Assembly: GCA_002841035.1 (NCBI GenBank)
Contig: PHDR01000190.1
Location: 1-5,880, forward strand
DNA: 5,880 bases
Reading direction: 5' to 3'
From: Bacteroidetes bacterium HGW-Bacteroidetes-12
GTDB taxonomy: Bacteria > Bacteroidota > Bacteroidia > Flavobacteriales_E > Vicingaceae
Positions within the stretch are counted from its first letter, which is position 1, and every line of letters begins with the position of its first letter. The notes beneath the pieces were generated by a model. It saw only the letters and a program-made list of their open reading frames with translations, was not told the DNA's origin and ran no database searches. A program made the translations under genes and the position numbers. Positions 1 through 5,880 of this stretch are shown in pieces.

Positions 1-1100
1 ATTTAAGCAAATCAAGTTATTTACTCTCTAAAATAGCGATCATGTTTACTATTTCAGCCATTCAAACACTAACATTTGTATTGGTTGGAAACTCAATTTT
101 GGGAATTCAAGGAATGAATTTGGCTTATTGGTTAGTGTTGTTTACAACAGCTTGTTTTGCCAATATGTTAGGATTAAATATTTCAGCAAGCTTCAACTCG
201 GCTGTAACTATATATATATTAATTCCTTTTTTGGTTATCCCTCAATTATTATTAAGTGGAGTTATTGTTAAATTTGATAAACTAAACCCAGTTATAACAC
301 TTCAAACCAGTGTGCCTGTTGTTGGTGAAGTAATGACTTCTCGCTGGGCTTATGAAGCATTGGCAGTTCATCAATTTAAAAACAATGCTTTTGAAAAACA
401 ATTTTTCGATGTAGATAGAGAACTTAAGCATGCAGAATTTAAAAAGAATTTTTGGTTGTCAAAGTTGAAAGAAAAGTTAAGCAGCACCAAAAACAATTTA
501 GATAAAGAAGACAAAAAAGAAGTGATTGAAGATAATCTCATCTTATTGAGAAACGAGATAGAAGCTGAGTTGCAAAGGAATCCAACAATTAAATATCAAC
601 AACTTGAAAATTTATTTCCAGAAAAAATTACACAGCATGTAATTAAAGAAACTGAAAATTATTTTTATGAATTAAATGGACATTATTTACAACTATACAA
701 AGCCGCAAATCAAAAGAAAGATGCGTTGGCAACAAAATTAAATGCAGATTCAACTTCAAAAGCGATTTTTATTGAAATGAAAAATGATTACACCAATGAT
801 GCACTATCTGATTTTGTGAAAAATAAAAACGATTTGAATAGAATTTTGGAGTTAGATGGTCATTTATATCAAAAAATAGATCCTATATACCTTCAGCCAA
901 AAGGCTTTAGAGCCCATTTTTATGCTCCAGTTAAATTAGTTTTTGGAATGAAAATACCAACATTTTGGTTCAACACCATTATTATTTGGTTAATGTCAAT
1001 TTCATTGATGGTATCCTTATATTTTGATTGGTTAAAAAAAGTAATTAATGGTATTGGAAAATTAATGGAAAAGGTAGCAAATAAGACACCAATTCATTAA
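1..1100 (+). CDS. ABC-2/ABCG-type transporter permease region, C-terminal part (5' end outside window)
   Basis: This is the C-terminal part of an inner-membrane ABC exporter subunit; the substrate cannot be told. The frame is open from position 3, and the residues before the first ATG (LSKSSYLLSKIAI, positions 3-41) already read as permease sequence, so the ATG at 42 is internal and the true start lies upstream. Counting from that Met, hydrophobic helices lie at about 3-22, 27-46 and 53-73, and a last one at about 307-327, followed by a short basic tail. Between the third and last helix are about 230 mostly hydrophilic residues, starting with a conserved-looking SRWAYEALAV segment (100-109) and continuing as charged, helix-prone sequence (about 125-275). 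In the ABCG/ABC-2 family the loop before the last helix is on the non-cytoplasmic face, so this would be an enlarged periplasmic domain. Bacteroidota commonly carry long single-chain ABC proteins with the ATPase N-terminal to such a permease; that the missing part is an ATPase is inference. The gene ends in TAA and is followed by a hairpin. Confidence 0.8.
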   Translation, partial: LSKSSYLLSKIAIMFTISAIQTLTFVLVGNSILGIQGMNLAYWLVLFTTACFANMLGLNISASFNSAVTIYILIPFLVIPQLLLSGVIVKFDKLNPVITLQTSVPVVGEVMTSRWAYEALAVHQFKNNAFEKQFFDVDRELKHAEFKKNFWLSKLKEKLSSTKNNLDKEDKKEVIEDNLILLRNEIEAELQRNPTIKYQQLENLFPEKITQHVIKETENYFYELNGHYLQLYKAANQKKDALATKLNADSTSKAIFIEMKNDYTNDALSDFVKNKNDLNRILELDGHLYQKIDPIYLQPKGFRAHFYAPVKLVFGMKIPTFWFNTIIIWLMSISLMVSLYFDWLKKVINGIGKLMEKVANKTPIH

Positions 1101-1143
1101 ACAAAACATTACTTTTATCGTAAGAGTTGAGAAATGTTTTGTT
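1100..1143 (+). terminator. Intergenic hairpin after the ABC transporter gene, possible terminator
   Basis: A perfect 11-bp inverted repeat pairs 1100-1110 (AACAAAACATT) with 1133-1143, beginning at the last base of the transporter's stop codon. Inside it, 1111-1117 (ACTTTTA) can pair with 1121-1127 (TAAGAGT, one G-U pair) around a TCG triloop, leaving a five-base bulge on the 3' side. The combined structure is a long, almost continuous stem. The stem is AT-rich and no clean T-tract follows it, so it is not a classical intrinsic terminator. It could end or stabilise the upstream transcript. The pairing is seen in the sequence; the role is inference. Confidence 0.4.
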
Positions 1144-1156
1144 AACTCTATTTATG
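1127..1156 (+). promoter_or_regulatory. Weak candidate Bacteroidetes promoter for the patatin-like gene
   Basis: TTG at 1127-1129 and TATTTATG at 1149-1156 are 19 bases apart, which fits the Bacteroidetes -33/-7 layout (TTG, about 19 bases, TAnnTTTG) with one mismatch in the -7 box. It would start transcription around 1160, leaving almost no leader before the ATG at 1168. The -33 element lies in the hairpin region. In DNA this AT-rich such a match can arise by chance, so the patatin-like gene may instead be read through from upstream. Confidence 0.25.
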
Positions 1157-1167
1157 ATAAATATCTG

Positions 1168-3402
1168 ATGATTCGTAAACTAATTTTCTTCTTTCCAGTA
1201 CAACTTTTCTTGGTCAATTTAAAGAGAAACCATTTACTTTTATTTTTTTGGATTATCTTGTTTTCCATAGTAAATAGTTCTTTAGCCAATAAATATGGAA
1301 TACCATACCTTTTCTTAGCTCCAGAATATTTAAATGAAATAAGCTTTTGGTCTTATGCTATTATGGGATTTTCCATAGGCGGCTTTGCAATGACATACAA
1401 CATTACAAGTTATATCATTAATAGTGGGAGATTTCAATTTATAGCTGCATTAAGAAGACCTTTTCTTGTTTATTGCATTAATAACTCCCTTATTTCCTTA
1501 ATTTTCATTCTTTTTTATATCTATAAAGTAGTTTTTTACCATATAGAAAACGAGAACACACAAATACTTGATATATTTGTTTATATCTCAGGAATAATAG
1601 CAGGATACACAATAAATATACTCATTTCATTGTCTTATTTTTTAGGTACGAATAGAAATATTTTTAAAATTTTAGGAATTAGTTCTGACACAGATAATGC
1701 AAAACCAATTAGTACCATTTTATTAAGAGACGAAGATTTATATAATTTTCTTAAACAACGAGAAAAATGGCACGTTGAAACTTATTTACATACACCATTT
1801 TCAACTAAAGTGGCTAGAGATATTTCACATTATGACACAACCATGCTTCAATCAGTTATTAAACAAAATCATTTGAATGCTTCAGCTTTTGAAATGGTGG
1901 TTTTTGTTTCGTATTTAGTATTAGGTTTATTTCATGAAAGAGCATTGTTTATCATTCCTGCAGGAGCAAGCGTAATGTTGTTTTTTACAATGATATTAAT
2001 TGTATCAAGTGCTTTTCATACTTGGTTAAAAGGGTGGACTACCTTTGCATTTATTGTATTGTTGTTATTAATAAATTTTCTGTCTAAACATCAAATTTTC
2101 TCTTACGCTAATATGGGATATGGGTTGAATTATAACACCGAATTAGCAGATTATTCATTAAAAAACTTAAATAAATTAAGGTTTAATGAAGCAAATTTAA
2201 AAAATGATAAAAACAATGCCATAGAGATTCTTGAAAAATGGAAACATATAAATGCAAGCCCAAGCCCTGAAAAGCCAAAATTATATTTCTTTAATACAAG
2301 TGGAGGAGGTTCTAGAGCAACGCTATGGACTTTTTATACTTTACATTATTTGGACAGTATTTATGGCGGTGATTTCTTTCAAAAAATCCATTTAATGACG
2401 GGTTCTTCGGGAGGAATGGTTGGAGCTGCATATTATAGAGAGCTTTATTTAAGACAAAAAAACAATAATTTACAACCACATTTATCTGATTATTCTTATG
2501 TAACTAATGCCGGAAAAGACTTATTAAATTCCATTGCGTTTAGCATTGCAACCAATGATTTTTTTATCAGAATGAAAACGTATGATGATGGAAAATACAC
2601 TTATTTAAAAGACAGAGGTTATGCATTTGAATGGCAATTGTTGAAAAACACAAACAACGTCTTGAATAAACGCTTGATTGATTATCGTGCACCGGAATAC
2701 GAATCTCAAATTCCAATGATGATTTTTGCACCAACAATTATAAATGATGGAAGAAGATTGCTCATTTCAAGTCAGCCTATTTCGTTTTTGAGTAATAATG
2801 TTCCTAGTCAAAACACACACAACAATCCAATCGCAGAAAATGTAGAATTTACTAGATTGTTTGAAAAGCAAGACGCTTTAAATCTAAAATTTACAAGTGC
2901 TATTCGAATGAGTTCTACTTTTCCATATATAATGCCAAGTGTTTCTCTACCAAGTACTCCACAGATTAATGCCTTAGATGCAGGAATGAGGGATAATTAT
3001 GGTGCAATGACAACTTATAAATTTATGTACACTTTTCGAGAATGGATAAAAGAAAACACATCGGGAGTTGTAATAATTAGAGTTAGAGATAAAGAAAAAA
3101 ATAAAAATATTAAGCAAAATCCATTAATAAGTATCGGTGAAACATTTTCATCACCTATAGGTAGTTTATATGCTAACCTTTTCTCAATTCAAGATTATAA
3201 CTTAGACGACATGATTCAGTATTTAAGTAATGATATCAATCAGTCAATTCAAATTATCGATTTTGAGCTTCAAAACGAAGATGATCAAATTTCACTGAGT
3301 TGGCACTTAACCACGAAAGAAAAAGAAACAATAATCAACTCTATGAAATCAAAGAAAAATCAAAAATCGTTGATCGAATTACAAGATGTAATTAAACATT
3401 GA
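1168..3402 (+). CDS. Polytopic membrane protein with C-terminal patatin-like phospholipase domain
   Basis: This is a complete 744-residue predicted membrane-bound lipid acyl hydrolase. Hydrophobic helices lie near residues 22-40, 60-80, 100-124, 135-158, 240-256, 259-283 and 288-306 (six or seven segments), with a hydrophilic loop at about 160-239. The patatin domain starts near residue 370. It has the oxyanion-hole glycine motif SGGGSRA (378-384), the nucleophile elbow GSSGG (412-416, catalytic Ser414) and the dyad aspartate in LDAGMRDNYG (Asp604 in a DAG motif). All three hallmarks are intact and in family order, so the enzyme is probably active. Patatins cleave acyl chains from phospholipids or other acyl lipids with a Ser-Asp dyad; the actual substrate is unknown. 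Only one cysteine is seen (residue 103), none in the catalytic part. The ATG at 1168 begins a typical Met-Ile-Arg-Lys membrane-protein N-terminus; no clear Shine-Dalgarno sequence is present, as is usual in Bacteroidota. The gene lies 67 bp after the transporter gene and 89 bp before gcvP, in the same direction. Confidence 0.88.
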   Translation: MIRKLIFFFPVQLFLVNLKRNHLLLFFWIILFSIVNSSLANKYGIPYLFLAPEYLNEISFWSYAIMGFSIGGFAMTYNITSYIINSGRFQFIAALRRPFLVYCINNSLISLIFILFYIYKVVFYHIENENTQILDIFVYISGIIAGYTINILISLSYFLGTNRNIFKILGISSDTDNAKPISTILLRDEDLYNFLKQREKWHVETYLHTPFSTKVARDISHYDTTMLQSVIKQNHLNASAFEMVVFVSYLVLGLFHERALFIIPAGASVMLFFTMILIVSSAFHTWLKGWTTFAFIVLLLLINFLSKHQIFSYANMGYGLNYNTELADYSLKNLNKLRFNEANLKNDKNNAIEILEKWKHINASPSPEKPKLYFFNTSGGGSRATLWTFYTLHYLDSIYGGDFFQKIHLMTGSSGGMVGAAYYRELYLRQKNNNLQPHLSDYSYVTNAGKDLLNSIAFSIATNDFFIRMKTYDDGKYTYLKDRGYAFEWQLLKNTNNVLNKRLIDYRAPEYESQIPMMIFAPTIINDGRRLLISSQPISFLSNNVPSQNTHNNPIAENVEFTRLFEKQDALNLKFTSAIRMSSTFPYIMPSVSLPSTPQINALDAGMRDNYGAMTTYKFMYTFREWIKENTSGVVIIRVRDKEKNKNIKQNPLISIGETFSSPIGSLYANLFSIQDYNLDDMIQYLSNDINQSIQIIDFELQNEDDQISLSWHLTTKEKETIINSMKSKKNQKSLIELQDVIKH

Positions 3403-3423
3403 GTAAAAATAATTTCCTATTCT

Positions 3424-3446
3424 ACATTCATAATTCAACATTCATA
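3424..3446 (+). repeat. 9-bp direct repeat ACATTCATA in the gcvP upstream region
   Basis: ACATTCATA occurs at 3424-3432 and again at 3438-3446, a period of 14 bases, and the first copy overlaps the presumed -33 position of the gcvP promoter. A tandem site at this place could bind a regulator. However, ATTCATAATTCA-like strings are common low-complexity sequence between genes in AT-rich Bacteroidota, so the repeat may have no function. The repeat is seen directly; any role is inference. Confidence 0.4.
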
Positions 3447-3456
3447 GTTACATTTG
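3427..3456 (+). promoter_or_regulatory. Bacteroidetes-type promoter for gcvP
   Basis: TACATTTG at 3449-3456 is an exact match to the Bacteroidetes primary sigma -7 consensus TAnnTTTG. Nineteen bases upstream, 3427-3429 reads TTC where the -33 consensus is TTG, a one-base miss at the right spacing. Transcription would start near 3460-3463, giving a leader of about 30 bases before the ATG at 3492. That leader is too short for a glycine riboswitch. The rest of the 3403-3491 gap is AT-rich, and I see no clear terminator hairpin for the preceding gene. Confidence 0.6.
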
Positions 3457-3491
3457 TAGCTCTCAATTATATTAACTATATTCATTAAACA

Positions 3492-5880
3492 ATGTCAACA
3501 AAAAAATTTTCAGAACGACACATCGGACCACGAGAAAACGATGTAAAGAATATGCTTTCAGCAATAGGAGTTTCCTCAATAGAAGAATTGATTAACCAAA
3601 CCATTCCAGCGAAAATTCGATTAAAAAAAGAACTTCAGCTAGATGCTCCTCTTACAGAATATGCGTACTTAAATCACGTTAATGAATTAGGTAAAAAAAA
3701 TAAAATTTTTAATACTTATATAGGATTAGGATATTACAATACAATTACACCATCAGTAATTAAAAGAAATATTTTTGAAAATCCAGGTTGGTACACCGCT
3801 TACACACCTTATCAAGCAGAAATTTCGCAAGGTAGGTTAGAAGCATTGCTAAATTATCAAACAACTGTTATAGATTTAACAGGAATGGAAATAGCCAATG
3901 CCTCTCTTTTAGATGAAGGAACAGCAGCATCCGAAGCAATGATAATGGCTTTTGCCAACCGAAGTAAAAAATTAAAACAACAAGAAGCTCACACTTTTTT
4001 TGTTTCCGATAAATGCCTTCCTCAAACCATAGATATTTTAAAAACCCGTTCTACCCCACTAGGAATCGAATTAATTATAGGTGATTTTTCAACTTTTCAG
4101 TTTACTGATAATGTTTTTGGTGGAATTGTTCAATACCCAGATGCAACAGGGCAAATAAATGATTACAAGTCATTTGTAGAAAAAGCACATACCAACGAAA
4201 GCTTAGTGGTTGTTGCAGCCGATTTACTAAGTTTAACCCTACTAACCCCTCCAGGCGAATGGGGTGCTGATGTTGTAGTTGGCACTTCTCAACGGTTTGG
4301 TGTGCCACTTGGTTATGGCGGACCTCATGCAGCTTATTTTGCAACCAAAGATATTTACAAAAGAACAGTACCAGGCAGATTAATTGGCGTTTCTATTGAT
4401 GCTCAAGGAAACAGAGCGTTAAGAATGGCTTTACAAACCCGAGAACAACACATAAAAAGAGACAAAGCAACATCAAATATTTGCACAGCCCAAGTTTTAT
4501 TGTCAGTTATGGCAGGAATGTATGCCGTTTATCACGGTGCCGAAGGATTAAAAAATATAGCAACAACCATCAATGCTTTAACCAATAATTTAGCTTCGCA
4601 ACTAGATAGTTTAGGTTTGAAACGATTAAACACATCTTTTTTTGATACCTTAACGTATGAAATTAATGCTAGCCAAAAAGTAAACATTGAAAAAACTGCG
4701 TTGGAAAATAACATTAATTTTTACTATACCAATACTACGGTTTCAATAAGCATAGGAGAAACTGAAAATCAACAATCAATTAATGAAATTGTAACCGTTT
4801 TTGAAAATGCACTACAAAAAAAAGTAATAAGAACAGAAAATTCAGCAAGTGTAATTCCATCTAATTTAATTAGAAAAACCCCTTACTTAACCCACGAAGT
4901 ATTTTCTAACTATCATTCTGAATCAGAAATGATGCGTTATATTAAACGATTAGAAAATAAAGATTTATCCCTTACTCATTCAATGATTTCATTAGGTTCA
5001 TGCACAATGAAATTAAATGCAGCTTCCGAATTAATTCCGTTAGGTTGGTCAGAATGGGCTAACATACACCCTTTTGTTCCTATTCATCAAGCACAAGGCT
5101 ACCAAGAAATGCTAAAAACATTAGAAAAAGACTTAGCAGAAATAACAGGTTTTGATGCTGTTTCATTACAACCAAACTCAGGAGCTCAAGGCGAATACGC
5201 AGGTTTAATGGTAATTAGGGCTTACCACGAAAGCAGAGGCGATACCCACAGAAACATAGCATTAATACCCTCATCAGCACACGGAACAAACCCAGCAAGT
5301 GCAGTAATGGCAGGCATGAAAGTAATTGTTACCAAATGCGATGAAAATGGAAACATTGATGTAGCTGATTTAAAAGCAAAAGCCGAAGAACATGCCGCTA
5401 ATCTTTCTTGTTTGATGGTAACGTATCCTTCAACACACGGTGTTTTTGAAGAAAGCATTATGGAAATTACCCAAATAATTCATGCAAATGGTGGTCAGGT
5501 TTATATGGATGGTGCAAACATGAACGCACAAGTTGGACTAACAAATCCAGCAAACATTGGTGCAGATGTGTGTCATCTTAACCTTCACAAAACCTTTGCA
5601 ATTCCTCATGGAGGAGGTGGCCCTGGCGTTGGACCTATTGGAGTTGCCAAACAACTAACCCCCTTTTTACCTTCCAATGCAGTAATAAAAACAGGCGGAA
5701 ACAACGCAATAACAGGCATTTCGGCAGCTCCTTGGGGAAGTGCTTATGTATGCTTGATTTCTTATGCTTACATTAAAATGTTAGGTACTGAAGGATTAAA
5801 AAAATCAACTCAACTTGCTATCTTAAATGCCAACTATTTAAAAGCAAAATTAGAAAAGCATTATGGAATTTTATATACCA
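3492..5880 (+). CDS. gcvP: Glycine dehydrogenase (aminomethyl-transferring), glycine cleavage P-protein, 3' end outside window
   Basis: This is the cytoplasmic PLP enzyme that decarboxylates glycine and passes the aminomethyl group to the lipoyl arm of the H-protein, the first step of the glycine cleavage system that feeds one-carbon units to folate. The frame runs uninterrupted from ATG 3492 to the window edge (796 codons), about five-sixths of the usual 950-960 residues for the long single-chain type. The start gives the family's typical N-terminus with FSERHIGPRE (6-15). The N-terminal half shows TAYTPYQAEISQGRLEALLN, LLDEGTAASEA (139-149) and QRFGVPLGYGGPHAA (267-281). The C-terminal catalytic half shows SLGSCTMKLN (500-509), QPNSGAQGEY (560-569), HGTNPASA (597-604), YMDGANMNAQ (671-680, with the cofactor-facing Asp673) and NLHKTFAIPHGGGGPG (697-712). 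Lys700 is the expected Schiff-base lysine. Both halves are in one chain, not the split gcvPA/gcvPB form. No gcvT or gcvH is in the window; in Bacteroidota these genes are often scattered. Transcription probably starts from the promoter just upstream. Confidence 0.97.
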   Translation, partial: MSTKKFSERHIGPRENDVKNMLSAIGVSSIEELINQTIPAKIRLKKELQLDAPLTEYAYLNHVNELGKKNKIFNTYIGLGYYNTITPSVIKRNIFENPGWYTAYTPYQAEISQGRLEALLNYQTTVIDLTGMEIANASLLDEGTAASEAMIMAFANRSKKLKQQEAHTFFVSDKCLPQTIDILKTRSTPLGIELIIGDFSTFQFTDNVFGGIVQYPDATGQINDYKSFVEKAHTNESLVVVAADLLSLTLLTPPGEWGADVVVGTSQRFGVPLGYGGPHAAYFATKDIYKRTVPGRLIGVSIDAQGNRALRMALQTREQHIKRDKATSNICTAQVLLSVMAGMYAVYHGAEGLKNIATTINALTNNLASQLDSLGLKRLNTSFFDTLTYEINASQKVNIEKTALENNINFYYTNTTVSISIGETENQQSINEIVTVFENALQKKVIRTENSASVIPSNLIRKTPYLTHEVFSNYHSESEMMRYIKRLENKDLSLTHSMISLGSCTMKLNAASELIPLGWSEWANIHPFVPIHQAQGYQEMLKTLEKDLAEITGFDAVSLQPNSGAQGEYAGLMVIRAYHESRGDTHRNIALIPSSAHGTNPASAVMAGMKVIVTKCDENGNIDVADLKAKAEEHAANLSCLMVTYPSTHGVFEESIMEITQIIHANGGQVYMDGANMNAQVGLTNPANIGADVCHLNLHKTFAIPHGGGGPGVGPIGVAKQLTPFLPSNAVIKTGGNNAITGISAAPWGSAYVCLISYAYIKMLGTEGLKKSTQLAILNANYLKAKLEKHYGILYT

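Noticed and set aside
207..219. Short alternating TA run (ctatatatatatt)
   Set aside because: It encodes part of a membrane helix in the permease gene and is too short to be a meaningful microsatellite or promoter.
42..1100. Taking the ATG at 42 as the start of a 352-residue protein
   Set aside because: The frame stays open to position 3 and the upstream residues continue membrane-permease sequence, so this ATG is internal to a gene cut by the window edge.
3261..3275. Perfect small inverted repeat TTTTGA-GCT-TCAAAA
   Set aside because: It lies inside the patatin-like coding sequence with only a 6-bp AT-rich stem and no associated signal; this is expected by chance.
3457..3491. Glycine riboswitch in the gcvP leader
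   Set aside because: Only about 30 bases separate the likely transcription start from the ATG, and even the full 89-bp gap shows none of the GC-rich paired structure expected of a glycine aptamer.
4102..4344. 80-residue open frame on the minus strand
   Set aside because: It lies wholly inside gcvP, antisense to conserved P-protein sequence, and its translation is Gln/His/Leu-rich with no recognisable domain.
4532..4714. 60-residue open frame on the minus strand
   Set aside because: It is antisense to gcvP, short, has no family resemblance or leader signals, and is best explained as a by-product of the coding strand.
5222..5458. 78-residue open frame on the minus strand
   Set aside because: It is antisense to the most conserved catalytic part of gcvP (around the HGTNPASA motif), so its openness follows from constraint on the other strand.

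Overview
The window looks like ordinary chromosomal DNA from a member of the Bacteroidota, most likely a flavobacterium-like organism. The basis for this is AT-rich DNA with AT-ending codons, A-rich leaders without clear Shine-Dalgarno sequences, a textbook Bacteroidetes -7 promoter element (TAnnTTTG) ahead of the third gene, and three protein types familiar from that phylum. The assignment is inferred from style and family resemblance, not from a database search.

Layout, all genes on the + strand: (1) positions 1-1100 hold the 3' end of an ABC-2/ABCG-type transporter permease whose start lies upstream of the window. It has a long, soluble, helical and charged segment before its last membrane helix. 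(2) Positions 1101-1167 are a 67-bp gap carrying an 11-bp inverted repeat with a second stem nested inside it. (3) Positions 1168-3402 encode a complete 744-residue protein with a polytopic membrane region (six or seven helices) followed by a patatin-like phospholipase domain with all catalytic motifs intact. (4) Positions 3403-3491 are an 89-bp gap with a strong candidate Bacteroidetes promoter and a 9-bp direct repeat across its -33 region. (5) Position 3492 to the window end encodes the first 796 residues of glycine dehydrogenase (decarboxylating), the P-protein of the glycine cleavage system, open at the right edge and including the PLP-binding lysine.

The three genes do not form an obvious pathway. 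The transporter and the membrane-bound lipase could share a membrane-lipid theme, but they are separated by a hairpin that may end the first transcript. gcvP has its own promoter and is a housekeeping one-carbon metabolism gene. There are no RNA genes, insertion sequences, CRISPR arrays or phage genes in the window. I found no clear new biological system. The least explained item is the polytopic membrane-patatin protein, in particular which side of the inner membrane its catalytic domain faces.
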